NCBI GenBank assembly: GCA_016706225.1
Contig: JADJKB010000024.1
Location: 248,001-312,000, forward strand
Reading direction: 5' to 3'
DNA from: Myxococcales bacterium
GTDB taxonomy: Bacteria; Myxococcota_A; Polyangia; Polyangiales; Polyangiaceae
DNA length: 64,000 bases
Every line of letters begins with the position of its first letter. Position 1 is the stretch's first letter. Positions 1-8,927 of this stretch are shown in pieces. The position numbers were made by a program, and so were the translations under genes. Below the pieces are notes generated by a model. It did no database searches. It saw only the letters and a list, made by a program, of their open reading frames with translations, and was not told the origin of the DNA.

Positions 1-736
1 CGGAGATGCGTTCGCGTTGCAGGACCGCGCGGGTCCCCTGGCTCACCTGTTTGTAGCTGCGTTTTCCGTTGAGGCGGATGCGCGCCGGGCAGCGCCGGAG
101 CTCGCGGATGCGTCCAACGTTCTTCTTGCGCGCGCGCCGACGTCGGACCGTCGCGTTGTGTTGCTCCTTGTCCAGCAGCCGCGCGAGATTCTGCACGTAC
201 TTCCGCGTGCAAGCGGCGTCCGTTCGCTCGAGCTCGTCGACCAGCTCGTCGAAGGTCCCCGTGAAGGCCTGGCAGCCGGACTCGGCGACGACGAAGAAAT
301 CGCGAAACTGACGCAACACTCGCCGGTCGTGGGTCATCACAATCAACGCTCCGCGCCACGTCCTCAGCCGCTCGACGAGCCACTCGACACTGCGCGCGTC
401 GAGGTCGCGAGTGGGCTCGTCGAGCAGCAAGAGCGCGGGTCGGACCTGGAATGCGTCTTCGAGCGCCAGCTTGCGCCGCTCGCCTGGGCTGAGCGCGGTT
501 GTCGACCCGAGGTTCTGTCGGACCAGGACTCGCCGGCCATTGCAGGTGACGAGGCCCTGGCGCGGCAGCTCTTCGCCCGACAGGACCTCGAGCAGCGTCG
601 ACTTGCCCACGCCGTTGCGCCCCACGAGAGCGACGCGGTCCGCTCCCATGCTCAGGCGGAGCTCGCGGATCAGGGGCCGCCCACCAGGAGCGTCGAGCCA
701 GAGATCCTCGACCTTCAGGATCGGAGCGCGGCTCAT
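1..736 (-). CDS. ABC-F family ATPase, N-terminal part (runs off window)
   Basis: About 245 codons of a gene that continues past the left edge. ABC-F proteins are soluble ATPases that bind the ribosome for translation control or antibiotic protection; they have two ABC domains joined by a charged linker. Visible in the first domain are Walker A GRNGVGKS (about residues 39-46), a signature region LSPGERRKL (82-90), Walker B ALLLLDEPT (101-109) and the H-switch THDR. An Arg/Lys-rich stretch follows, as expected for the interdomain linker; the second domain is outside the window. The signature has Pro where Gly is usual. The start ATG overlaps the hflX stop (ATGA), so the two are translationally coupled. 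Family assignment is firm, subfamily is not. Confidence 0.85.
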   Translation of the reverse strand, partial: MSRAPILKVEDLWLDAPGGRPLIRELRLSMGADRVALVGRNGVGKSTLLEVLSGEELPRQGLVTCNGRRVLVRQNLGSTTALSPGERRKLALEDAFQVRPALLLLDEPTRDLDARSVEWLVERLRTWRGALIVMTHDRRVLRQFRDFFVVAESGCQAFTGTFDELVDELERTDAACTRKYVQNLARLLDKEQHNATVRRRRARKKNVGRIRELRRCPARIRLNGKRSYKQVSQGTRAVLQRERIS

Positions 737-2088
737 GCGCGCACCCTCCCGATCAGCTCGTCGAGCTCGGCCAGGGTGCTCACTTCAGCCTCGATCCCGA
801 AGCGCATGCCGGCCTCTTCGGGAGTTGTCTCGGTTACGCGGCAGCGTGCGTAGATGAGCTTCGTGGCGGCGGTCGCTTCGTAAGGGACAAAAACCGACCT
901 CGACGCCCGCGTCTGGCGCGCGATCTTCAGCACGGACTCTCTGAGCCCCGAGACCGCGTCCCGGTCGTGGCTGCTCAGCGCCAGGTACGGGTGACCGTCG
1001 CTCCATTGTTCGAGGGTGCGCCCGTCGAGCGGCCTGTTCAGTAGATCCGCCTTGTTGAACACCAGGAGACGCGGGACCGCCTCGGCGCCGAGCCTGGTCA
1101 GCACCTGCCGTGTGGTCTGCAGGTGCACGTGGATCTCGGGATCCGCAGCGTCTATGACCAAGAGCAGCAGCGAGGCTTCGCGGATCTCGGCCAGCGTGGA
1201 GTCGAAGCTCTCCAAGAGCCGCTCGGGCAGTCGGCGAATGAACCCCACCGTGTCGCTGAGCAGGACATCTCCCCCGTGGCGCGTCAGGCAGCGCGCTGTC
1301 GTGTCGAGGGTCTCGAACGGACGGTCTCGGACTGACAGCTCCGCGCTGGTGAGCGCGTTCATCAGCGAGGTCTTGCCGGCGTTGGTGTAACCAACGAGCA
1401 CAACCCGGTGGCATCGGGCGCGGTGTTTGCGCCGGCCGTCATCGGCATGTTGCAATCGCTCGAGCTCGCGTCGGAGGACCGCGAGGCGCCCGTCGAGTCG
1501 TCGAGCCAAGAGCTCCGATGCGGTCTCGCCGGGGCCTCGTGCGGCCGTCATGCCCCCGGCCTGCTGGTCCATGTTCAGACCGATGCCGCGAATGCGGGGT
1601 CGCAGGTACTGAAGGTGAGCAAGCTCCACCTGGATGCGCGCCCGCGTCGTTCGGGCATGACGCTGAAACACATTCAGGATCACCGCCTCGCGATCACAAA
1701 CCGGCAGCCCCGTTGCGTCCTCCAGGTTGCGCGCTTGAGATGGGCTCAGCTCCGCGTCGAACACCAGCAAGTTCGCCCCACATTCGCGCGCGGAGTTTCC
1801 GATTCGGTTGGCAGTGCCGCTCCGGATCAGGGTGCGCGGGTCGGGCTTGACGAGCTCGTGCTCCTCCTGCCCCACGATGCTGTCGCCCTGGGCCTCGACC
1901 AAGCCCAAGATCTCCGCGAGATTGGTGGTTTGTCCGCGTAGCCGGACCGCCACGACGTAACACCGGTTGCCGTTGGCGCGCACGCTCGCTTCGCGTTCGG
2001 TCCAGTGTGTGACGAGGTTCTCCAGCCGCCCTTCGTCCGCGAGGGGCGCTTCTTCGTGCTCTTCGATGGGTGTCGATTGAAATTTCAT
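733..2088 (-). CDS. hflX: GTPase HflX
   Basis: Ribosome-binding GTPase of 451 residues; HflX proteins split stalled or heat-damaged 70S ribosomes. The HflX N-terminal domain occupies residues about 40-200, with the family segment GGMTAARGPGET near 178-189. The G domain follows: G1 GYTNAGKT (233-240), G3 DTVG (279-282), G4 NKAD (345-348). I start at the ATG at 2088 because GGAG lies about ten bases upstream and family similarity begins soon after. The frame stays open upstream to 2256, but that extension is Arg-rich and unlike HflX. The stop overlaps the start of the ABC-F gene by four bases, giving a two-gene unit of ribosome-acting NTPases. Confidence 0.93.
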   Translation of the reverse strand: MKFQSTPIEEHEEAPLADEGRLENLVTHWTEREASVRANGNRCYVVAVRLRGQTTNLAEILGLVEAQGDSIVGQEEHELVKPDPRTLIRSGTANRIGNSARECGANLLVFDAELSPSQARNLEDATGLPVCDREAVILNVFQRHARTTRARIQVELAHLQYLRPRIRGIGLNMDQQAGGMTAARGPGETASELLARRLDGRLAVLRRELERLQHADDGRRKHRARCHRVVLVGYTNAGKTSLMNALTSAELSVRDRPFETLDTTARCLTRHGGDVLLSDTVGFIRRLPERLLESFDSTLAEIREASLLLLVIDAADPEIHVHLQTTRQVLTRLGAEAVPRLLVFNKADLLNRPLDGRTLEQWSDGHPYLALSSHDRDAVSGLRESVLKIARQTRASRSVFVPYEATAATKLIYARCRVTETTPEEAGMRFGIEAEVSTLAELDELIGRVRA

Positions 2089-2705
2089 GACGCATGACTC
2101 CGTGAGGGCGCACCTCCGCTCACGCCTGTTGCAAGCGGGGTCGCGCCGTTCGCGCGCGCCGGTCTCGCTCACGCCCCTGGCAAAAGCCGGGCGGAGAGGC
2201 CGTGCGCTCTTTGCTCGAATGATCCCGCGCTTCGGGCGCAGAGATCCGCTGCTCACGCGCCGGCAGAACGCCGCGCTAGAGCCCTGGTAATTCGATTCTG
2301 CCAGCGCCGGGCGCTCGATTGGAGCTGCCTAGCGCCTCGGAGAGGAGCTCGAATTAGACGAAGCGCGTGGAGAACGACATGGTGCCCGCATTATAGCCGG
2401 GCGCAGCGCGAGAGCAAGCATCGGTCTCGGAGTTTCCCCAACCGGTGAGCGCTTCACTGCTCGTACGCCCCGCGATCGACCGCGCTGCCCTGAGGGCGCG
2501 CGGCTCCCGCGATGTCCGTGGCGAGACTCTGGCCGAACAGGGTCTGGAAGGTTGCCCACGAGGCTGGGGTCACGCCGCTGTTCACGGCGGGGCTCGTGGC
2601 TTTTGTGTGAAAGTCTCCCGCGCTGGGCGCGACGAGCTGGGCGTCGGCCTCCAGGCACGCGCTGCACGCTCCCGCGAGGCCGCGGCGCTATTGGACGACG
2701 ATGTG
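2089..2705. other. Intergenic region, no convincing gene
   Basis: Holds the divergent upstream regions of hflX (left) and the small membrane protein (right). A 32-codon plus-strand frame starts at 2513, but it has no clear ribosome binding site and no recognisable similarity, so I do not call it. No clear promoter or hairpin was recognised by eye. Confidence 0.4.
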
Positions 2706-2721
2706 AGGAGGAAATTCACGC

Positions 2722-3090
2722 ATGACGGCTCAAACCGAAATGCCGCAATCACGCCCCACCAAGCGCAACGCATTCGTCACCTGGCTCATTCCGAGCGTGT
2801 GCTTCGCGCTGGCCCCACCGCTCGGCGCGGCTCTGGGCACGACACCCTTCCGCCTCGCGCCGACCGCGGCGATTGTAGCCGGCTTTTTCATCATGCTGTT
2901 CACCAGCATCAGCATGGCCAAAGAGCTGATGACCTCAGACACCACACTCCCCGACCGCCTCGTGGCCCGGTGCGGCCGACTCTGCACGCTTCGTGCGGAT
3001 GGCCACCCGTGCGACGAGCACATCGTGCGCCGTCACCAGACGGCCTTCCGCGCGGCGGCTGACGCACTCATCGAAGCGTCACTGCGCTGA
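2722..3090 (+). CDS. Small two-TM membrane protein, unknown function
   Basis: Protein of 122 residues with two hydrophobic segments (about 18-38 and 47-66) and a C-terminal soluble tail holding Cys84, Cys88 and Cys97. The start is well supported: a perfect AGGAGG at 2706-2711 lies ten bases before the ATG. No family was recognised. The tail has a CxxxC plus a distant Cys and a His, which could bind a metal or form a disulfide, but this is only a guess. It stands alone between a non-coding stretch and the ankyrin gene region. Confidence 0.7.
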   Translation: MTAQTEMPQSRPTKRNAFVTWLIPSVCFALAPPLGAALGTTPFRLAPTAAIVAGFFIMLFTSISMAKELMTSDTTLPDRLVARCGRLCTLRADGHPCDEHIVRRHQTAFRAAADALIEASLR

Positions 3091-3559
3091 CGCCACTGCC
3101 CGTCGCGGCCGGCCTCGCACACACCCGCGCCCGGCGACAAACGTGTAAGCTCTCCGTGTACGCAGGCGAGCCACGGCAGCTACAACTGCTACGTCAGACG
3201 GACGACGACGGGTCGTGTGGCTGTCGGGCGGTCAGCGCTCGCCGCGCGCCAGGACGCAGCTCGCGCTCGCGCTCGCTCTGGCGCTGGTTCTCGGCCGGCG
3301 ACGCGCAACCCTCGCCCGTCGCTGACGACCCAGCGCTCGTTCGCGCCTTCACCCCGCGCCGCTCCCGGACTCGCGCTACGCGCTCGCAGGCGCGCGCATC
3401 ATGTCGACATCGACTCGCGACCGGGCAATTCTCGTGCGACGCGCACGTCGTGCTCCGTCACCGAGATGTGCATCGCTCCAGACGAGGGCCTCGGTGAACT
3501 CCGAGCGGATCCGGGCCTTCTCGAGCGCGCGTCAGTGCGTGTCCCCAAGCGAGAGCCCG
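3091..3559. other. No intact gene; possible coding debris
   Basis: Several short plus-strand frames overlap here. One contains a Leu/Ala-rich, signal-peptide-like run around 3240-3300 and another reads sensibly around 3420-3540, but none is intact from start to stop. It may be a decayed secreted-protein gene. I see nothing I can name. Confidence 0.3.
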
Positions 3560-4207
3560 CTACGAATCGGTCCATGAAGGCAACCAGAATGCTCTCGGAC
3601 CGGGCTTCGCGGAGATGACCTCGTTGGCCCACAGCCGAAGTCGGAGCTCACCGACGAACCCTGAAAGGGTGAGCGTGACCCGTGCATTGCCAGTGCCTGC
3701 CGGCAGCGTCACGTGGCTTGCCGGCTCCGGTCGCAGCTCGATCTCAGTGCTTGCGCCCGATACGCGGACACGCACGTTGCCCGACGAGCGTGGAAAGTCC
3801 CTGCGTGCGACCTCCACGAACAGGTCCGCTCCTTCGAGCGTGCGCTCCCACTCTTCTGACATGGGCTCGCGCGGCGCGAGCAGGCGGCGAGCGCAAAGAC
3901 CGCTGGCCTCCGTCGTCGCGTCCAGTACGAGGCTGAATCCGCTCCGTAGAAGCGCTTCGTGAACGGTGCGCGAGCGTGCGCTATCCCAGCAGTCGAATCC
4001 GTCCCGATGTTGGACGTTTGGGTTCGCTCCACTCTCGAGAAGCAGCCGTACTACTGCGATTTGCTCACCCTCGCACGCAGCCAAGAGCGCGGTGGTACCC
4101 GTGTGCTCGCAAGCCGTGTTCGGATCGAAGCCGCGCGCTAGCGCGTCGCGGACGACGGCGACCTTACCGGACTTTGCCGCGCTAAACAGCCCCCACGGAT
4201 CGAGCAT
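3560..4207 (-). CDS. Ankyrin-repeat protein
   Basis: Protein of about 215 residues. The N-terminal 90 residues form roughly three ankyrin repeats: DPWGLFSAAKSGKVAVVRDA, then TGTTALLAACEGEQIAVVRL followed by LLESGANPN, then a partial third. The C-terminal half is beta-rich with no family I recognise. Ankyrin repeats mediate protein-protein contacts. There is no signal peptide, so it is probably cytoplasmic. The ATG at 4207 is chosen because the repeat starts at once; the frame extends to an ATG at 4246 and a TTG at 4264 without adding conserved sequence. Confidence 0.75.
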   Translation of the reverse strand: MLDPWGLFSAAKSGKVAVVRDALARGFDPNTACEHTGTTALLAACEGEQIAVVRLLLESGANPNVQHRDGFDCWDSARSRTVHEALLRSGFSLVLDATTEASGLCARRLLAPREPMSEEWERTLEGADLFVEVARRDFPRSSGNVRVRVSGASTEIELRPEPASHVTLPAGTGNARVTLTLSGFVGELRLRLWANEVISAKPGPRAFWLPSWTDS

Positions 4208-4306
4208 GCACCCGCAATCTACCCCATGCTCGAGCCGGCGAGCCATGACGAGTCGAGGTGCCAAAACCCTTCAGCGCGCGCTCATGACGACGACCCACGC
4301 GACCAA

Positions 4307-5632
4307 TCATGGACACAGCTTCACCACCGGCACGGGAGTGTATTTGGACACGACCGTTCCGTCTCCCAACCGGCCGTCGACGTTCGCACCCCAGCACCAT
4401 GGCGTACCGTCTCCCCTCAGAGCGCACGTGTGGTAGAAGCGCGTGGAAACGCGCGAGCCGCTCGGCCCGAGCGAGTCGATCAACACTGGCGTGGATTCCA
4501 AGCTTCCCCCGGCCGCTGCGCCGTTGCCCAGCTGGCCAACCGCATTCGAGCCCCAGCACGAGAGCGTTCCGCCTTGCTCCACGGCGCAGGAGTGAGTCTG
4601 CCCGGCGGCAAGCCCCACCACCGCCCCTCCCAGTGAGGTCACTTCGACCGGCGTCGCCGACGCGGTGCTGCTTCCAAAGGTGCCGTTCCCGAGCTGCCCG
4701 TCCCAGTTCCAACCCCAGCACGAGAGCTTGCCGGCGACGTTGATCGCGCAGTTATGACTCGTTCCCACGGTCACATGGGAAAAGTGCTGAGCGTCGGCCG
4801 GGATTTGCTCGGGAAAGGTCTTGTCGACGTAGGTCCCGTCGCTGCTCGTGATCGCGCCCCAGCACCACAGCGTGCCGTCGGTCTTGACCGCACAGGTGCG
4901 CTCGTCACCGGTCGCCACTTCGCTCACGCCCGAGGCAACCTGCGCCGGCAAGAGCTGGTCCGCCTTCGTTCCGACCCCCGCCTGACCGTGGGAATTGGCC
5001 CCCCAACACCAGAGGGTCCCGTCGACCTTCACCGCGCATGTGTAAAGGTACCCAGCGGAGACGCGGGAAACACTCGAGCCCAGCGCCGAGATCTGGACCG
5101 GCTGGGACGTGCCCACGTCCTTCGTTCCGTCGCCAAGCTGCCCTCGCCAGTTGGCACCCCAGCACCAGAGCGTACCGGCTGCGTCGACTGCGCAGGTGTG
5201 TCCTCCACCGGCGGACACCGTGGACACGCTCGGGCCAACCCCGTCCACGCGGACGGCCGTGATCCGCGTCCCCTTGGTGCCATCGCCGATCTGACCCGAG
5301 TCGTTGTTGCCCCAGCACCAGAGCGAGTGGTCGCCCTTCACGGCACAGGTGTGCTCCCAACCCGCAGCCAGCTGAAGCACACAGGCCCCGCCGCCCCCTG
5401 CGTCGAGCGTTGCTCCACCGACTCCGGCGGAACCGCCCGTGCCCGCGCTGCCGCCGCTGCTCGGCGAGTCCTGGGCGCTCGAGTCCGCGGCGATTCCGCC
5501 GTCGTCCTGGGCATTTTCTGTGGTCTGCCCACCGCAGCCAAGCACCGCTGCGAGGAGCCCCTGGGCAGTGAGGCCCGAGCGCCACGCCGGGGGACGCCGC
5601 CGCACTGCGAGGGTAGAGCCGGAGAGGCACAC
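4307..5632 (-). CDS. RCC1-repeat lipoprotein
   Basis: Predicted lipoprotein of 441 residues made mostly of RCC1-type repeats. Seven repeat cores of the form WCWGxNxxGQLGDGT are visible between about residues 100 and 440, enough for one seven-bladed propeller. Before them come a hydrophobic signal ending AAVLGC and a Gly/Ser/Ala linker. Such secreted RCC1 proteins are common in myxobacteria; their ligand is unknown. The start is a GTG at 5632; an in-frame GTG at 5605 is an alternative. Each repeat also holds TCAV-like Cys residues, so disulfides between blades are possible. Confidence 0.85.
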   Translation of the reverse strand: MCLSGSTLAVRRRPPAWRSGLTAQGLLAAVLGCGGQTTENAQDDGGIAADSSAQDSPSSGGSAGTGGSAGVGGATLDAGGGGACVLQLAAGWEHTCAVKGDHSLWCWGNNDSGQIGDGTKGTRITAVRVDGVGPSVSTVSAGGGHTCAVDAAGTLWCWGANWRGQLGDGTKDVGTSQPVQISALGSSVSRVSAGYLYTCAVKVDGTLWCWGANSHGQAGVGTKADQLLPAQVASGVSEVATGDERTCAVKTDGTLWCWGAITSSDGTYVDKTFPEQIPADAQHFSHVTVGTSHNCAINVAGKLSCWGWNWDGQLGNGTFGSSTASATPVEVTSLGGAVVGLAAGQTHSCAVEQGGTLSCWGSNAVGQLGNGAAAGGSLESTPVLIDSLGPSGSRVSTRFYHTCALRGDGTPWCWGANVDGRLGDGTVVSKYTPVPVVKLCP

Positions 5633-5775
5633 TTGCCCGACATCTTATCAGGAAGGTTGTGATTCGTTTTGCGTGAAGTGGGACCCCGGTACGTGCTCGG
5701 ACGAACTCAACGCTGTGAATGCCGCATTGCATTGGTGACGAGCGTGAGCTTTCCCTGCGCTAGCGCTTCACCCGT

Positions 5776-5803
5776 CATCCCAGGCTGCGAAGATCCTGGG
5801 ATG
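5776..5803 (-). terminator. Hairpin downstream of Cys-rich lipoprotein gene
   Basis: Perfect 9-bp inverted repeat (catcccagg at 5776-5784, cctgggatg at 5795-5803) with a ten-base loop. It starts about 37 bases after the stop of the leftward gene ending at 5840. No T-run follows, so this is a terminator-like hairpin rather than a textbook intrinsic terminator. Confidence 0.45.
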
Positions 5804-5839
5804 CCCCGAAGAAGGTGAGGGTGGCCAGGTTGCAACCTA

Positions 5840-6577
5840 TCACTGACACTGCAGACGCACCGTGAAACCCGGATTGTACGTCGAGCAGTTGTAGCCGAAC
5901 TCGGTCGCCTCGTAGGCAGTCGTGCAGCCTTTGTTCGTGGTGTGGAACTCGGAGCTGTTCAGCGAGGTGCTGGTGCAGTCGTCCTTGGACGCGTAGGAAG
6001 AGCACGTGAGTCCCGACCAGGCGCTTGGGCAATCTCCGGGGCCCGCGCACTGAAACCACCAGTAGCCGGTGGAATCGGCGCACCCCGACCAGCCCGCGGC
6101 CTTGCACAGCGAGTCACCGGTTTGGCCGGTGTTGCTGCACTTGACCGTCTCCGTGAGGAACACGCTGGTGCACGTGCCCGCCTTGCACTTGCTGTCGCTA
6201 CCGCAGGCGGACAGATCGCAGTCGGGGTCGTCGCAGTCGGTCTTGAGGTCGCAGTCGTCGTCGCTGCCGTTGGTGCAGTCTTCGGTCGCTGGCGCGCAGC
6301 CTCCAGCGCCAGCGCTCGCGTCGCCCGCGTCACTCGAGGCGTCCGAGCCCGCACTGCCACCCGTGGCGGTCGTGCCGCCCGTGCCGCCCGTGCCGCCGGC
6401 GCCGTCCCCCCATGAGCCGTCCCCCAGTGTCGACCCGCCCGCGCCATCGGGGTTCTCGATGCCGGCGTCGTGGTCGTCGATCAGGCTGGGGTCGAGCTCG
6501 AGCTTGCACGCCGTCGCGAGGCCGCCGGCGACGAGACAGAGAGCAACGCCCACTCCGAGCCCGAATCGAGACACCAC
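5840..6577 (-). CDS. Cys-rich putative metal-binding lipoprotein
   Basis: Protein of 245 residues. A signal peptide ends in the lipobox LATAC (Cys24), followed by a Gly/Thr/Ala linker to about residue 95. Then comes an Asp/Cys-rich motif, EDCTNGSDDDCD followed by DCDDPDCDLSAC, which resembles the acidic Cys repeats of myxobacterial surface proteins often described as putative metal-binding. The C-terminal half keeps about ten more Cys and is aromatic-rich; I do not recognise its fold. Expected in the outer membrane or at the surface. A hairpin follows the gene. Confidence 0.8.
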   Translation of the reverse strand: MVSRFGLGVGVALCLVAGGLATACKLELDPSLIDDHDAGIENPDGAGGSTLGDGSWGDGAGGTGGTGGTTATGGSAGSDASSDAGDASAGAGGCAPATEDCTNGSDDDCDLKTDCDDPDCDLSACGSDSKCKAGTCTSVFLTETVKCSNTGQTGDSLCKAAGWSGCADSTGYWWFQCAGPGDCPSAWSGLTCSSYASKDDCTSTSLNSSEFHTTNKGCTTAYEATEFGYNCSTYNPGFTVRLQCQ

Positions 6578-6752
6578 TCCAAATCACGATAGCAGCTCCC
6601 AGTGTGCGACGAGGCGCAACTCCGCGCTCAGCGAGATGGGCGGAATTGGCCCCCACGCCCGGCATCACGAGCCGGCGGGGCACGCTGCTTTCGGGCCGCG
6701 CCCCTCGGGCGCGATTCCCGCGGCTGGCATCCCTCTTGCTGGATTCAAGCGT

Positions 6753-7550
6753 GTGAGCGATCGCATCTACGAGCTCCGCGACGTCTGGAAACGCTTCGAA
6801 GAGACCCCAGTGCTCTCTGGCGTCGACCTCGTTCTGGAGCGCGGTGAGACCCTCGGGCTCATCGGACCTTCGGGCTCCGGCAAGAGCGTGCTGCTCAAGT
6901 GTATGATCGGGCTCCGCAGCATCGACTCCGGTCAGCTGCTGTTCGAGGGTGCGAGCGTCCCCGACATGAGCCCGGACGAACAGACCCGCATGCGCGGGCG
7001 CGTGGGCTTCCTGTTCCAAGCGGGCGCGCTGTTCGACTCGATGACCGTCCGAGGGAACCTCGAGTACAGCCTGCGCGAGCGGTTCTTCGACCGCATCTCC
7101 GAGCAAGAACTGCGGCAGCGGGCGGACTGGGCGCTCGAGGCGGTGGGACTCTCGCCGAGCGAGGGCGATACGATGCCGGCGGACCTCTCCGGCGGCATGC
7201 AGAAGCGCGTTGGCATCGCGCGCACGATCATCACGCGCCCGGAGGTGGTCCTGCTCGACGAGCCGACGCAGGGGCTCGACCCACCGAACGCGCACCGGAT
7301 CTCGGACCTGATCGTGGATCTGAGAGCCCGGCTCGGGCTCACTGCCTTGATCGTCGCGCACGATCTCCGGACGGTATTCACGGTGTGCGATCGCGTGGCG
7401 TTCTTGGACGCCGGGCGGATCCAGCAAACCGGGGCACCGGCGGAGCTGGTGGAAAGCGACAACCCTGCCGTCCGAGACTTCGTGATCGGCCATCCTCCGG
7501 AGGAAGAGCTGGACCCGCGGGTGTCGCAGCCGCCGGAGCCGTGGACGTGA
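6753..7550 (+). CDS. MlaF-like ABC transporter ATP-binding protein
   Basis: ATPase of 265 residues, close in length to MlaF/TtgA2-type subunits that drive phospholipid or resistance-type transport across the periplasm. Walker A GPSGSGKS (38-45), the Q-loop FQAGALFDSMTV typical of this subfamily (88-99), signature LSGGM (145-149), Walker B VVLLDE (165-170) and the H-loop in VAHDL are all present. I chose the GTG at 6753 because similarity begins there; an in-frame ATG at 6636 would add a low-complexity leader. The usual permease (MlaE) and MCE partners are not adjacent, so they must be encoded elsewhere or have been lost. Confidence 0.85.
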   Translation: MSDRIYELRDVWKRFEETPVLSGVDLVLERGETLGLIGPSGSGKSVLLKCMIGLRSIDSGQLLFEGASVPDMSPDEQTRMRGRVGFLFQAGALFDSMTVRGNLEYSLRERFFDRISEQELRQRADWALEAVGLSPSEGDTMPADLSGGMQKRVGIARTIITRPEVVLLDEPTQGLDPPNAHRISDLIVDLRARLGLTALIVAHDLRTVFTVCDRVAFLDAGRIQQTGAPAELVESDNPAVRDFVIGHPPEEELDPRVSQPPEPWT

Positions 7551-7942
7551 CCCGACGAGCAGGGGAGCTGCGCGCCCATCGCGAACTGTTGCGCTTGGCC
7601 CTGACGCACGGGCTGCGGTGGACCGGCGACGACGCGCAGGCTTTTCGTGTTCGAATTCACTGCCCGTCGAGTTGGCGTTGGCTCGGTCCTACTCACCCAT
7701 TCCCTTCGAGGCCAGCAGTTACTCCCGCGCAGCGGTCGTCCACCGTGATAGCGGCGACCTGCCGGTCATCATCGGCAGCGCGGTCGTGGGCGTCGTCGTC
7801 TTGACCGCAGTCGGCAACGCCGCACTGGCGCCGCGCGACCGCGGTCGGCGATTGCCGGCGGCCGAGTGCCGCGTTGGCGTCTTCGCCCGCGGGCGCGGAA
7901 CGATAAGTTCGTGAGAGCCGGCGCTCGTCGGGAGCAATGCGG
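7551..7942 (+). other. Possible broken small membrane-protein gene
   Basis: Two plus-strand frames read sensibly in turn. One follows the ATPase stop (about 7550-7650). The other (about 7640-7830) encodes a hydrophobic segment, LPVIIGSAVVGVVVLTAV. No single frame joins them, so either a frameshifted small gene lies here or the hydrophobic run is chance. I do not assign a function. Confidence 0.25.
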
Positions 7943-8458
7943 TCACGGTCGTTGGATCCAGCGCCACAAAACGTCTGGCTGAAACAGGCACATCCGTTCG
8001 CCGCGCACACACCTGCCGATCAGGGTCCAGACCTCGAGCTTGAGCGTGTCGCCACTACGCAGCCCGATGCGCCGGATTCGCCCGTGATGAACTCGAAGGT
8101 CCCAGGTCCCCGGGGCGAGCCGGAGGGCTGCGCGACCGGGAGTGCGGCCCGCGGGAATGCTGGCGCGTTTGGGCTGTCGCACGTCCTTCTGGCCGAGCCG
8201 CAGCTCGGGAATAGGTATTGCCTCGAGTAGAAGCGCGTTGACCATGGGCCGGCGAAGGTAGGCACCAAAACAGTTTTCGCTGTGGTCGTCATCGCAGCGG
8301 CGAGCGCGCCGCTCCGTATGCTCGAAGACGACCCGCGCCGTCTCGTCCGGGGACTCGAACGACGAGGGCGGACTCTGCGGGTTGCTGGGCGTGTTCGCGC
8401 CGAGTGCGAGCGTCGGGACCGAGCAGCACAACAAAAAGAGGCGCGCGCGGGAGCTCAC
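7943..8458 (-). CDS. Secreted protein of unknown function
   Basis: About 171 residues from a GTG at 8458, beginning with a short basic region and a hydrophobic segment (about residues 7-20) ending in ALGA, a plausible signal peptidase I site. The mature part has one CDDDHSENC-like Cys pair and a basic, beta-rich C-terminal region. The frame is open to an ATG at 8560, but the added residues are Ser/Arg-rich and would bury the signal peptide. No family recognised. Confidence 0.55.
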   Translation of the reverse strand: MSSRARLFLLCCSVPTLALGANTPSNPQSPPSSFESPDETARVVFEHTERRARRCDDDHSENCFGAYLRRPMVNALLLEAIPIPELRLGQKDVRQPKRASIPAGRTPGRAALRLAPGTWDLRVHHGRIRRIGLRSGDTLKLEVWTLIGRCVRGERMCLFQPDVLWRWIQRP

Positions 8459-8606
8459 TGAAGCGTCAACCCGGGGCCGGACGGTCGCATTCCTCGAGCT
8501 ACATGACGAAACCGCGCTCTCCCGCGAGCGCGATGGCAGGGCCGCGCCCGTCGGGAGCACCAGTCAGGTGGACAGCGGTCTGGCCCGGCCATGCTAGAGA
8601 GAGGGT

Positions 8607-8756
8607 ATGCGGCGTGTTGGCGCGTTGATTGCGGTGCTCGCAACAATTGCAGCATGTTCGGGGGAAGAGAGTGACGCCACCTGCCCGGGCAACGGCGGTA
8701 CCGAGTGCGCCAAACACTGTGGGTCGGACGCCGTCGCAGAGGGATGGCACCGGTGA
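8607..8756 (+). CDS. Tiny lipoprotein, 49 residues
   Basis: A short gene preceded by a GA-rich tract (gagagaggg at about 8597-8605) that may serve as ribosome binding site. The protein starts with Arg-Arg, then a hydrophobic run ending in the lipobox ATIAAC (Cys17), then a 32-residue mature part with three more Cys. The length and signal resemble the small lipoproteins seen across the window. It could instead be the 5' remnant of a longer Cys-rich lipoprotein truncated by the TGA at 8754. Confidence 0.5.
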   Translation: MRRVGALIAVLATIAACSGEESDATCPGNGGTECAKHCGSDAVAEGWHR

Positions 8757-8927
8757 GCTCGCCGACTCTGCTCCAAAGCGACAGCACGCTCCGCGAGTCG
8801 CGCGGCCATCATGCTCGAGGAGCACGCTGCTAGCCTCGCACGATCGCTTTGGTTGGGCTAGACGCGCGCCAGCCCCGCGCCCTAGAGAAAGGGGCTCGCG
8901 CTGATTGCGAGCCCGTGGGCCTGCGGG

